A stretch of DNA of 64,000 nucleotides from Rhizobium sp. ZPR4 (GTDB taxonomy: Bacteria; Pseudomonadota; Alphaproteobacteria; Rhizobiales; Rhizobiaceae), in the NCBI RefSeq assembly GCF_040215725.1, contig NZ_CP157968.1, positions 1,752,990 to 1,816,989 of the forward strand. Reading direction: 5' to 3'. Below are positions 26,657 through 35,341 of this stretch, piece by piece (within the stretch, counting starts at the first letter, position 1; each line of letters begins with the position of its first letter). The notes beneath the pieces are model-generated. The model made no database searches. It saw only the letters and a program-made list of their open reading frames with translations, and had not been told where the DNA came from. The translations under genes and the position numbers were made by a program.

Positions 26657-28159
26657 CTAGTCCCGCCATCCTAAGCGATTGAGGAAGAAGCTCTCATTCG
26701 GCGTTGGCTGGAAGTCGAGATTTTTGGCCGCCCCATAGATTGACACCATCTGGTAAAGCGGCACGGTCGGTATTTCACTTGCAATGAAGCTGCCGACCTT
26801 TTCGTAGTCTGCAAGACGCGTCTTCTCATCCAGCGATGACGCTGCTTCATCCAGCAGGGCATCGACCTCAGGCTTGACAGTAATGGTCCAGCTGCTGCCG
26901 GAATGAAAGAGTGAATAGAGAGCCCCGTCTGCATCCTGGCAGGCACAGGAAGAAGTACTGATGGCAAGTGTGGGACCATCCGCCGGCCCCTTCTGGATCA
27001 ATTGCAGAAAGGTTGGCGTATCGACATTGGCGATCTCGACATCGAACCCGACATCCTGCAGCTCCTGCTGAATGGCTTCAGCAACCCTCTGGTCAAAAAA
27101 GGCGCCGATCGTCAGCTGAAATTTGGCCGGTTTGTCGGCAGCTGCGATCAATGATTTTGCCTTTTCGGGATCGAAAGGCAGCCCCTTGATCGTATCGCTC
27201 CAGCCGAAATGCGCCGGCGTCACCATCTCGGCGATCGGCTTGTCCAGTCCGCCAAGGATCCCCTGCGTAATGCCATCTTTGTCGATCGCATAGGCCAATG
27301 CCTGGCGAAGCTCAAGCTTGTCGAATGGCGGCTTGTTCGGATTGATGCGAATATAGGCAAGCCGCTCGGTAAGAACAGGCAGCGCCTTGGCATTCGGGGA
27401 AGTCTGCAATTGCGCCGCCTGGTCCGAAGTCAGCGCCCTTGCCAGATCCACGGTGCCCGACTGGATGTCGGCCAGCCGCGTCGACGCATCGGGTACGGCA
27501 CGGAAGACGGCCGTCGCAAATCGCCCCTTCTCCCCCCAATAGTTGTCATTGCGTGCAAGCGTTACCGAAACGCCCTTATCCCATTTTACGAAACTATATG
27601 GACCGCTTCCGACCGGCTGAAGATTGAAGGCTGCATTCCCGACCCTTTCAACGACGTGTTGCGGGACGATGGATAGGTTCGTCAGTGCGGCCAGAAGAGC
27701 GGGAGAGCTCGTCTTCAAGGTCAATGTCACCTCGTGATCGCCGGTCACTGCAGCCTTGAGGATCTTGCCGAATTGCGCGCGTTGCGGACTTGCAAATTTC
27801 GGATCGATGATGCGGTTGACACTGAATGCAACATCGCCGGCCGTCAGAACGCTTCCGTCGTGGAAGTGAACGTCGTCGCGAAGCGTAAACGCGATCTCGG
27901 TATCAGAGACGTTTTTCCACACAGTGGCGATCTGCGGGACGATCTTGCCCGCATTGTCGCGGGTGACGAGGTTGTCGAAGATGTTGCGATAGACGAAGTA
28001 GCTATCAGGATTCCATTGCAATTGCGGATCGAGCGTCGACGGCTCATTGACGAGATCGACCACAATCTGCTGCTTTTCAGCCGCCTGGACCGCAGTCACG
28101 AAGGACAGCATCGAGAAGCCGATGCCCGCACCCAACACAAGAAGTTTATGCCACTTCAT
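26657..28159 (-). CDS. Peptide-type ABC substrate-binding protein (SBP_bac_5), last gene of the gamma-glutamyl cluster
   Basis: This 500-residue protein starts at ATG 28159 (MKWHKLLVLGAGIGFSMLSF) with a Sec signal ending near VQAAEKQ; the frame beyond is short and lacks support. The mature protein (VVDLVNEPSTLDPQLQWNPD, FTLRDDVHFHDG) matches the other binding protein of this cluster (35342-36841) almost block for block, including SCACQDADG and the C-terminal NESFFLNRLGWRD. It is the tenth and final gene of the minus-strand run. The two may serve one permease with different ligands. Confidence 0.9.
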   Translation of the reverse strand: MKWHKLLVLGAGIGFSMLSFVTAVQAAEKQQIVVDLVNEPSTLDPQLQWNPDSYFVYRNIFDNLVTRDNAGKIVPQIATVWKNVSDTEIAFTLRDDVHFHDGSVLTAGDVAFSVNRIIDPKFASPQRAQFGKILKAAVTGDHEVTLTLKTSSPALLAALTNLSIVPQHVVERVGNAAFNLQPVGSGPYSFVKWDKGVSVTLARNDNYWGEKGRFATAVFRAVPDASTRLADIQSGTVDLARALTSDQAAQLQTSPNAKALPVLTERLAYIRINPNKPPFDKLELRQALAYAIDKDGITQGILGGLDKPIAEMVTPAHFGWSDTIKGLPFDPEKAKSLIAAADKPAKFQLTIGAFFDQRVAEAIQQELQDVGFDVEIANVDTPTFLQLIQKGPADGPTLAISTSSCACQDADGALYSLFHSGSSWTITVKPEVDALLDEAASSLDEKTRLADYEKVGSFIASEIPTVPLYQMVSIYGAAKNLDFQPTPNESFFLNRLGWRD

Positions 28160-28173
28160 TTTCCGGTTCCTCA

Positions 28174-28187
28174 AATGATCGATCATT
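28174..28187. promoter_or_regulatory. 14-bp palindrome just upstream of a binding-protein gene
   Basis: AATGATCGATCATT is a perfect palindrome 15 bp before the ATG of the binding-protein gene at 28159 and 48 bp after the stop of the ATPase gene. It could be an operator for an internal promoter or an RNA hairpin that adjusts expression of the last gene. GATC-rich palindromes also arise by chance. Confidence 0.4.
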
Positions 28188-28234
28188 GATGACGATAGTC
28201 AGATCTCTGCTCCTTGCGGCGAGACCGGCGGCAA

Positions 28235-29236
28235 TCATGTCGTGCCCTTGATCTCGACCGTAGGAGCCCGCAGGTGACAGGCGGCTTGATGGTCTCGTCC
28301 CACGAGGTTCAGTGCTGGCGACAGTTCCCGGCAAATGGTCGCCGCAATCGGACATCGCGTCGAGAAGCGGCAACCGGCCGGCGGATTGGCCGGGCTCGGC
28401 AAGTCGCCTTCGAGCAGGATACGCTGCCGCTGACGCTGGGCGACGGGATCGGGCAACGGCACCGCGCTGAGCAAAGCCTCGGTGTAGGGATGCGCAGGTC
28501 GCGCAAAAACGTCGGCCGTCGCCCCGGCCTCGGCGATGCGGCCGAGATACATGACCGCTATCCGGTCGGCGAAATGGCGCACGACCGATAGGTCGTGGGA
28601 GATGAACAGATAGGAAAGACCAAACTGACGCTGCAGCTCGAAGAGCAGATTGAGGATTTGCGAACGGATCGACACGTCAAGTGCGGAGACCGGTTCATCC
28701 AGGATCAGCAGTTTTGGTTGAAGTGCAATCGCCCTCGCGATGACGATGCGCTGGCGCTGGCCGCCGGAAAATGCGTTCGGCTTGCGATCGGCATGTGCCG
28801 GATTGAGCCCGACCAGTTCCAGGAGCTCTGCGACGCGTCGACGCCGCTCCAGCGCGGTTCCGACACCATGAATGGCAAGCGGCTCGGCAATGCTGTCACC
28901 AATATCCATTCGCGGATTGAGTGCTGAGACCGGGTCCTGAAACACGATCTGAATATCCCGCAGCCGTGCAGCGGAACGATCCGTGCCTTTGGCTGCAAGA
29001 TCGCTACCCTCAAAGAAAATTCGCCCCGAGCTTGCCTTCTGCATCCCGACGACAGCCGCGCCGAGCGTCGACTTGCCAGACCCCGATTCACCGACAAGCG
29101 CCAGGCTCTGTCCAGCTTCGATATCCAGATCGACACCATCGACGGCCTTCAGCAATCCTGCCGAATGCCCAAAGAAGCCGCGACGGATGGGAAAATGCAC
29201 ATGCAGATCGCGAATCGAGAGCAGCGGCGGCGTCAT
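28235..29236 (-). CDS. Peptide-type ABC transporter ATPase, DppF family
   Basis: This 333-residue ATPase has Walker [10 protein letters not shown], signature FSGGQRQR and Walker [13 protein letters not shown]. It ends with the oligopeptide-ATPase C-terminal domain, including PYTEALLSAVPLPDP and the Cys motif CRFSTRCPIAATIC that binds an iron-sulfur cluster or metal in some relatives. Its start overlaps the stop of the DppD-type gene by 4 bp. It pairs with the next ATPase to drive the permeases encoded further upstream in the cluster. Confidence 0.93.
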   Translation of the reverse strand: MTPPLLSIRDLHVHFPIRRGFFGHSAGLLKAVDGVDLDIEAGQSLALVGESGSGKSTLGAAVVGMQKASSGRIFFEGSDLAAKGTDRSAARLRDIQIVFQDPVSALNPRMDIGDSIAEPLAIHGVGTALERRRRVAELLELVGLNPAHADRKPNAFSGGQRQRIVIARAIALQPKLLILDEPVSALDVSIRSQILNLLFELQRQFGLSYLFISHDLSVVRHFADRIAVMYLGRIAEAGATADVFARPAHPYTEALLSAVPLPDPVAQRQRQRILLEGDLPSPANPPAGCRFSTRCPIAATICRELSPALNLVGRDHQAACHLRAPTVEIKGTT

Positions 29237-30207
29237 ATCAGGCTCCCGACACGATCCTGGTGCCAGCAGGCAGCACTACGGCTCGACGCCATCGGCTCAA
29301 GCCGCGGCACCTGGCGACAGTCTTCATCCGCGAGCGGGCAGCGCGTCGAGAACCGGCATCCAGCCGGCCATGCGCCTGCATCGGGCACCATCCCCTTGAT
29401 CGTCGGCAAAAGCTGCCCGGCATCGCTGCCATCCAGGCGCGGAATGGTTGACAGCAGCAATCTCGTATAGGGATGCCTCTGTTCCCTGAAGATCGCATCG
29501 ACATCGCCAACTTCGACAATTCGGCCGCCATACATCACGGCGACCTGGTCGGCGATATCGGCAACGACACCCATGTCATGGGTAATCATCAGGATCGCGG
29601 TTCCGGTTTCATCGCGCAGTCGTTTCATCAAATCGAGGATCTGTGCCTGAATGGTAACATCGAGTGCCGTCGTCGGCTCATCGGCGATCAACAGGCGCGG
29701 CCTTGTGATCAAAGCCATGGCAATCATGACGCGCTGGCACATGCCGCCAGACAGTTCGAACGGATATTGCCATGCGCGCATTGCCGCCTCGGGGATGCCG
29801 ACATCTGCGAGCATATCGATCGCCTGATCCCATGCCTGACGGCGGCCTAGCTTGCGATGAACGATGAGACTTTCGGCGATCTGGCGGCCGACCGGCATCA
29901 GCGGGTTGAGGGATGCGACGGGCTCTTGAAAGATCATTGCGAGCTCGCTGCCGCGCAGCCGCATCAGCTCCCTCCTGTCGAGGCGGGAAAGATTGCGTCC
30001 GTTCAGTTGCACCGAGCCGCCGACCATGGTCGCTGCAGCTGGAAGAAGCCCCATGACGGCGAAGGCCGTCATCGATTTGCCGCATCCCGACTCGCCGACG
30101 ATGCTTACGATCTCGCCGGCATTGACCGACAGGCTGACGCCATCGACCACGGCCTTATCGCCGATGGACACCCGCAGCATGTCGACGCTCAAGACCGGTG
30201 CCGTCAT
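29233..30207 (-). CDS. Peptide-type ABC transporter ATPase, DppD family
   Basis: This 324-residue ATPase starts at ATG 30207, which shares one base with the stop of the gamma-glutamyltransferase gene (TGATG). Walker A GESGCGKSM, signature LSGGMCQR (Cys where Gln is more common) and Walker [13 protein letters not shown] are intact. The C-terminus has PYTRLLLSTIPRLD and the CRFSTRCPLADEDC cysteine motif. The longer frame to 30237 would overlap the upstream enzyme. Confidence 0.92.
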   Translation of the reverse strand: MTAPVLSVDMLRVSIGDKAVVDGVSLSVNAGEIVSIVGESGCGKSMTAFAVMGLLPAAATMVGGSVQLNGRNLSRLDRRELMRLRGSELAMIFQEPVASLNPLMPVGRQIAESLIVHRKLGRRQAWDQAIDMLADVGIPEAAMRAWQYPFELSGGMCQRVMIAMALITRPRLLIADEPTTALDVTIQAQILDLMKRLRDETGTAILMITHDMGVVADIADQVAVMYGGRIVEVGDVDAIFREQRHPYTRLLLSTIPRLDGSDAGQLLPTIKGMVPDAGAWPAGCRFSTRCPLADEDCRQVPRLEPMASSRSAACWHQDRVGSLI

Positions 30208-31748
30208 CAGATAGTCGCCTCGCGGACGGCCGCCCATGGATTGCGCGGATGAACCATGCCGGTACTAACGCCATCGCGTCGCATCACGGCGGACGGTACG
30301 GCAAAATTGACAGGATAGAGTGTGTCATCGATCACTTGAACGTCGAAGTCGGCGGCAACCGACGCAGCCACCTCAGCCCCGGCCGTTCGGCTCACCCTGA
30401 TCGTCGTGCCGCTGGCATCGATGCGCGGACTGAAGAGCGCCTTCTCCAACGACATGCCGAAAGCCAGGACGTAGGACAGGATTTGCGCGACCGCCGGTAC
30501 GATCTGTCTTCCTCCCGCTGCGCCAAGAGCCAGCTCCGGCAGACCGTCACGCGTCGCAATGATCGGGCACATATTGGCAAGCGGCTGCTTGGCGGGAGCA
30601 ATCGAATTCGGATGCCCCGGCCTTGGATCGAACCACATCAGGCCATTGTTGAGAGCAAATCCCAACTCCGGCACCACGACCTTCGAACCGAAGCGGGACA
30701 GAAGCGTATTGGTGAGGGAAACCATGGTTCCACTTGCATCGACTACGCTGACATGGCTAGTACAGCTTTCGCCTGCGGCATGCCCCATATGCTTGAGACG
30801 ATATTCACTGGCGCGACGCAACGCCCGTGCAAAGGCAAGAGCCGTCGCTCCCGAATGCGGATCGGCATCGCGCGGAAGCTCTTCAAGTTCATTGAGCGCC
30901 GCAAGCAAGGTCGGGCCGCCGGAAAGACCCGGCACCGCATGGACACGCCGCCCCGTGTAAGAGCCGACGGCAGGCTGCAGCCACTTCGGCGCATAGGCGC
31001 GCATGTCCGCTTTCGAAAGGGCAGAGCCGCCCTTCGAAAGGTCGGCAACCAGCAGCTCCGCAATCTCACCCTCGTAAAAGTCGCGCGCTCCCTCGCGCGC
31101 CAGCCTCTCCAGCGATGCGGCCTTGGCCTTCATCGGCAGGAACAGCGATCGACCGCCCTCCGGTACACGCGGCGCGCGGCCATCGCGAAGGAAGAGATCG
31201 GCGGCACCCTTGAATTGCGCGAGGTTATGGCCATCAATGGCGAGCGCGAGAGCCGCATACCAATCGACCTGCAAACCGCGATGGGCGTGCTCGATCGCCG
31301 GCGCCAGGGCATCGGCCCAGGAAATGGTGCCGAAGCGATCGAGCGCCTCGGCAAATCCAGCAACGGCTCCTGGAACGCAGATCGATCCGTAACCGAGCAG
31401 ATTGCGGTCGCCCTGGACGGAGGGCCATTCGAACCAATCCCCGTCCCGACCGGCAACCAGAGGATAGTCGTCAGGCCGGAGAGCGGCCGGCGAAATGACA
31501 TTGAAATCGAGCACGTCGACCGCCCCGGAACCGCCATCGGCCCGCAGCATGAAGCCACCCCCGCCTATGCCGGAAAGCCATGGTTCCACGACGCTGAGAA
31601 CGAGAGCCGTGACGACCGCCGCATCGACGGCATTGCCACCTGCCGAAAGGACGCGAGCCCCCGCCTCGGCGGCCAGCCAGTTCTGGCAGGCGACCAGGCC
31701 GTGTTTGCTGCGGGTTTCCTGCTTGCCGATCGACCAGGTCTCGTTCAT
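30207..31748 (-). CDS. Gamma-glutamyltransferase family protein
   Basis: This Ntn hydrolase would transfer or hydrolyse gamma-glutamyl groups, for example of glutathione or gamma-glutamyl amines. It has 513 residues. The self-cleaving, catalytic Thr330 lies in CTSHVSVVDASGTMVSLTNTL, leaving a small subunit of 184 residues as in known enzymes. GIGGGGFMLR and GAAGGRQIVPAV are also typical. I see no signal peptide, so the enzyme may act in the cytoplasm on imported substrate, unlike E. coli Ggt. It is coupled to the deacetylase-like gene upstream (4-bp overlap) and to the ATPase downstream (1-bp overlap). Confidence 0.9.
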   Translation of the reverse strand: MNETWSIGKQETRSKHGLVACQNWLAAEAGARVLSAGGNAVDAAVVTALVLSVVEPWLSGIGGGGFMLRADGGSGAVDVLDFNVISPAALRPDDYPLVAGRDGDWFEWPSVQGDRNLLGYGSICVPGAVAGFAEALDRFGTISWADALAPAIEHAHRGLQVDWYAALALAIDGHNLAQFKGAADLFLRDGRAPRVPEGGRSLFLPMKAKAASLERLAREGARDFYEGEIAELLVADLSKGGSALSKADMRAYAPKWLQPAVGSYTGRRVHAVPGLSGGPTLLAALNELEELPRDADPHSGATALAFARALRRASEYRLKHMGHAAGESCTSHVSVVDASGTMVSLTNTLLSRFGSKVVVPELGFALNNGLMWFDPRPGHPNSIAPAKQPLANMCPIIATRDGLPELALGAAGGRQIVPAVAQILSYVLAFGMSLEKALFSPRIDASGTTIRVSRTAGAEVAASVAADFDVQVIDDTLYPVNFAVPSAVMRRDGVSTGMVHPRNPWAAVREATI

Positions 31749-32665
31749 GGCCTTGCCCCGAAACGCCGCGCGCCTATGGCAGTGGGAATAGCCGAGGCAA
31801 CGGAAAATCGGCCGGAGTTTACGGATGCCGCGTGATGGCCGGCAATTTCGGCACCGGTCGCAATCCAGGCGCCGGTTTCGACCGTCATAGCTTCCAACAG
31901 CTTTTCGAGTGTGGCAATGCGCTGTGCCCTGCCGGAAATCCAGTCATGAACCGTCAGGGTGAAGAGGCCTCCTAACCGGTGCAGCGCCCGCCATTCGGCA
32001 AGCCAGTCCTCCAGCACGGCACTACCGGAAACCGGCGCCCAGCGTTCGTTACCGCTGCCCTCGAACTTGTAAAAGATTGCGTCGTCCAGGGCCCATTGGA
32101 CCGGGATCTCGACAACGCCGTCGATATCGTAGGGATGGTCAAAGCCCATCAGCGAGGAGTCATAGGCAAGACCACGCGCCTTGATCTCAGCCAGCATATG
32201 CGGGGTCATCTCCCAGGCGGGCGAGCGAAAGCCTACCGGCAATCGTCCCGTCTGCCGTTCAAACAGTTCGAGGCTATTGTCGAGAGCCGTACTGAACTCA
32301 TCCTCACGGATGTCACGAACCAGTTCGTGGAAATAGCCGTGCAGCCCGATCTCGTGACCGGCAGCAACAAGAGCCGGAAGCAGATCGGGATCGAATTCCG
32401 CGACCACGGCTGGCACATAAAAGCTTGCCTTCACGCGATAGCGGTCGAACAGATCGAGAAGACGACCAAGCCCCGAACGCAACCCGAAACGGCGGATCTC
32501 AAGCCTTGCGAGACGATCCGGAACACCGTCCCGATGCTCCCAGAGATAAGGAGCGATCGCATCGACATCGACACTCAAAAGGACGGCACTCTGCTTTCCC
32601 TGCGGCCACTCGTAAGCCGGAAAAGCAGAAAAGCCCTTTGTCGACCGGGCCTGATCCTCGACCAT
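31745..32665 (-). CDS. Polysaccharide deacetylase-family hydrolase (cyclic-imidase/PgdA-like)
   Basis: This 306-residue metal-dependent hydrolase uses the NodB-like fold. The start ATG at 32665 follows AGGAGG. Asp33 and Asp35 in LLSVDVDA and His109/His113 in LHGYFHE form the zinc site; TVHDWISGR closes the active site. The sequence looks more like the HpPgdA, allantoinase-like and cyclic-imidase branch than secreted chitin deacetylases, and there is no signal peptide. Beside a gamma-glutamyltransferase and an importer it could open a cyclic amide or imide. The substrate is unproven. Confidence 0.85.
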   Translation of the reverse strand: MVEDQARSTKGFSAFPAYEWPQGKQSAVLLSVDVDAIAPYLWEHRDGVPDRLARLEIRRFGLRSGLGRLLDLFDRYRVKASFYVPAVVAEFDPDLLPALVAAGHEIGLHGYFHELVRDIREDEFSTALDNSLELFERQTGRLPVGFRSPAWEMTPHMLAEIKARGLAYDSSLMGFDHPYDIDGVVEIPVQWALDDAIFYKFEGSGNERWAPVSGSAVLEDWLAEWRALHRLGGLFTLTVHDWISGRAQRIATLEKLLEAMTVETGAWIATGAEIAGHHAASVNSGRFSVASAIPTAIGARRFGARP

Positions 32666-32687
32666 GTTCCTATCCTCCTGCCTAGCC

Positions 32688-33476
32688 TCAGAGCGGCTTC
32701 TTCTTTGCCTGGAAGACGGCAAGCGAGCCAATCGAATTGCCGCCATCGACGGTCAGTGTCGCACCCGTGACATAGGCGGCTGCATCCGACGCGAGATAGA
32801 GGACAGCGGTCGCGGCATCGTCCGGCGACGAAATCCGGCCGAGCGGAATGTTGCCGACGACGGTGTCGATATGTTCTTGCGTAAGGTGGCTGACGTCGCT
32901 GCCCGGCGCAAAGCCCGGCTCGACGATGTTGACGCGGATACCGAACTCGGCAAGCTCGAGCGCCAGCCCCTTGTTCAGGCGGTCGAGCGCCGTCTTCGAG
33001 GTACAATAGGGAACGACCGTGCTACGCATCTTGCGCGAGGCGCCGGAAGAAATGTTGACGATCGAGCCCTTTACGCCCTTGTCGATCATCTGAAGGGCAA
33101 CGCCCTGGGACAACAGGAATGGCGCACGAAGATTGATATCGAAGATCCGGTCCCAGTCTTCAGCAGTCAGGTCGAGCAGGAAACCCGACGGATAAATGCC
33201 GGCATTGTTGACGAGAACGTCGGCTGAGCCCCAGCGCTCGGCAATGGCGGAAAGGAGCGATTTGATATCGGCATCGGAGGTCAGATCCGCCACATGCTGC
33301 AGATGGCCCCCGCCGATCTCCTGCGCTGCAGAAGCAAGGCGCGAACCATCGGCGTCCGTAAGGAGAAGCTCGGCCCCAGCCTTGGCGAACGCCTTCGCGA
33401 TCCAGCCGCCGAAAATGCCGGCAGCCCCTGTCACCACCACACGCTTGCCTTTGAAATCTTGGGAGAAATCGACCAT
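32688..33476 (-). CDS. SDR-family NAD(P)-dependent oxidoreductase
   Basis: This classical short-chain dehydrogenase has 262 residues. The nucleotide loop reads TGAAGIFGG, followed by NNAGIYPS, the catalytic Ser in NISSGAS and YCTSK (Tyr/Lys), and the C-terminal VTGATLTVDGGNSIG. The start is ATG 33476 with AAGGAG eight bases before; the GTG at 33485 is too close to that site. It is part of the ten-gene gamma-glutamyl/ABC cluster, where it could oxidise an alcohol or aldehyde of the imported compound. Confidence 0.9.
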   Translation of the reverse strand: MVDFSQDFKGKRVVVTGAAGIFGGWIAKAFAKAGAELLLTDADGSRLASAAQEIGGGHLQHVADLTSDADIKSLLSAIAERWGSADVLVNNAGIYPSGFLLDLTAEDWDRIFDINLRAPFLLSQGVALQMIDKGVKGSIVNISSGASRKMRSTVVPYCTSKTALDRLNKGLALELAEFGIRVNIVEPGFAPGSDVSHLTQEHIDTVVGNIPLGRISSPDDAATAVLYLASDAAAYVTGATLTVDGGNSIGSLAVFQAKKKPL

Positions 33477-33477
33477 T

Positions 33478-34335
33478 TTACGCACTCCTTGGGTCGAGGC
33501 GATCTCTCAGGAAATCGCCCAGAACGTTGACGGACAAAACAAGAAGGAAAAGCGCCAGCCCCGGCATGACGGAAAGCCACCAGGCATTGGCGACATAGTT
33601 GCGGCCGACCGAAAGCATCGCCCCCCAGCTTGCGGTCGGCGGCTGAACGCCAAGACCGAGGAAGGACAATCCTGCTTCGAACAGCACCATCAGACCGAAT
33701 TCGAGGGTAGCGACGACGACGAGCGCCCCCGCGATATTCGGCAGGACATGGTAGCGCAGCACCCGTAGCCATCCGGCGCCCATCGCACGCGAAAGCCGGA
33801 GATAGGACATATTGGTGATAATCAGGGTCTGGGCGTAGGCGACACGCGCGTAACGCGGCCACCGCGTAAGCGCCAGAACAAGGATGACATTCTGCAGGCC
33901 CGGCCCAAGCGTTGCCACGGTGATGATGGCAAGCAGAATAGCAGGCACCGAAAGCACGATGTCGACGAGACGCATGATCACGGTTTCGACCCAACCGCGA
34001 TAAAAGGCAGCAAGCATTCCGAAAATGCAGCCGGTAATGCCGGACAGCAATACCGAAGCGAATGCGACGAGCAGCGAGACGCGCGCTCCGTATATCAGAC
34101 GGCTTAGCGTATCACGTCCCAGCTCATCGGAGCCGAACAGGAAATGCGTCGCCCGGATAACGGTGCCTGGCGGCTTCAGGCGTCCGAGAAGGTTCTGTGC
34201 ATTTGGGTCATAAGGAGCAATCAGAGGAGCGAATATGGCCGCAAGGACAATGATCGTCAGGATCAAGACCGAGAGGACGACTGTCATCGGCGGCTTTCCG
34301 GCCAGCCTGTTTGCTTTGGCAAGGGCCGCAATCAT
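33478..34335 (-). CDS. Peptide-type ABC transporter permease, DppC family
   Basis: This 285-residue permease has about six membrane helices, the DppC hallmark HFLFGSDELGRDTLSRLIYGAR and the EAA loop VAYAQTLIITNMSYLRLSRAMG, then GLSFLGLGVQPPTASWGAML. Its start overlaps the stop of the preceding DppB-type gene by 4 bp. Its stop lies one base before the SDR start, so transporter and enzymes are one transcription unit. Confidence 0.92.
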   Translation of the reverse strand: MIAALAKANRLAGKPPMTVVLSVLILTIIVLAAIFAPLIAPYDPNAQNLLGRLKPPGTVIRATHFLFGSDELGRDTLSRLIYGARVSLLVAFASVLLSGITGCIFGMLAAFYRGWVETVIMRLVDIVLSVPAILLAIITVATLGPGLQNVILVLALTRWPRYARVAYAQTLIITNMSYLRLSRAMGAGWLRVLRYHVLPNIAGALVVVATLEFGLMVLFEAGLSFLGLGVQPPTASWGAMLSVGRNYVANAWWLSVMPGLALFLLVLSVNVLGDFLRDRLDPRSA

Positions 34336-35261
34336 GCCGGTCTCCCCCCAAGACGGATGCGTGGGTCGATGAGGCTGTAGAGCAGGTCAGCGGCAAGATT
34401 GAGCAGGATCGCCACCGCCGCGCCAATCAGCACGATGCCCTGGACCACCGCGAAATCGCGCGCGCTGATGGCCTGCATGGTCAACTGGCCGAGGCCTGGC
34501 CACGCAAAGACCGTTTCTATGATGATAGCGCCGGTCAGCAGATTGGCGATTTCAAGCGCGGAGATCGTCACGATCGGAACTGCGGCATTGCGCATGAGAT
34601 GGTGGAGGACCAGGCGGGAAGTCGACAGGCCCTTGGCATGGGCCGTGCGAACATAGTCCTTGCTCAGCTCATCGAGAACGGAGGTGCGCGTCACACGCGC
34701 GAAGGTCGCCATCGACAGAAGACCAAGAGCGAAGGACGGCATCAGCAGGCTTTGAAGCCCGCTCGCTCCGGACGGCGGCAGCCAGCGCAGAAAGACCCCG
34801 AAGAACATGATGAGCAGGACCGAGGTCCAGAATGTCGGCATGGATTGCCCGACCAGCACCAGACCTATCAGGCAGCGGGCTTCCCAGCGCTTGCGCCGCA
34901 CCGCCAACACAACGCCGATCGGCACGCCAAACCCGATGGCAACCAACAAGGCGCCGGCCGCAAGTTGCAACGTGTAGGGAATGCGGCTGGCGATGATCTC
35001 GACCACCGGCAGGTTCTGCACATAGGAGCGCCCGAGGTCGAATTGCACCAGACTGGACAGGAAGTGGAAATACTGGATGTAAAGCGGCCTGTCGAAGCCA
35101 AGAGCAGTCCGCATGACATCGATGTCGGCCTGCGTGGCACCTTGCGGCACCAACAGCAGCACCGGATCGCCGGTCAGGCGCTGCAAAAAGAAGACCAGCG
35201 TTATGACACCGAACAAGGCGATGAAGGCCTGGATCAAGCGTCTGGCGATAAAGGCAGCCAT
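34332..35261 (-). CDS. Peptide-type ABC transporter permease, DppB family
   Basis: This 309-residue permease begins MAAFIARRLIQAFIALFGVI and carries the DppB motif FLQRLTGDPVLLLVP after the first helix. It has the EAA loop RTSVLDELSKDYVRTAHAKGL and ETVFAWPGLGQLTMQAISARD near the end. AAAGGGG precedes the ATG. It follows the binding-protein gene after 80 bp, which contain no clear hairpin. Confidence 0.92.
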   Translation of the reverse strand: MAAFIARRLIQAFIALFGVITLVFFLQRLTGDPVLLLVPQGATQADIDVMRTALGFDRPLYIQYFHFLSSLVQFDLGRSYVQNLPVVEIIASRIPYTLQLAAGALLVAIGFGVPIGVVLAVRRKRWEARCLIGLVLVGQSMPTFWTSVLLIMFFGVFLRWLPPSGASGLQSLLMPSFALGLLSMATFARVTRTSVLDELSKDYVRTAHAKGLSTSRLVLHHLMRNAAVPIVTISALEIANLLTGAIIIETVFAWPGLGQLTMQAISARDFAVVQGIVLIGAAVAILLNLAADLLYSLIDPRIRLGGRPA

Positions 35262-35341
35262 CCCCTTTTCCTTTCCCCGACGATCCGGGCCTCGACAAAC
35301 GAACTGGGCTGGAAAGCTGTACGAAGCGCGTCAAGAGAGCT

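Noticed and set aside
30198..31835. Long open frame on the plus strand (545 codons)
   Set aside because: It lies opposite the gamma-glutamyltransferase gene, which has all catalytic motifs. The plus product is Arg/His-rich and has no recognisable domain, as expected for antisense of GC-rich coding DNA.
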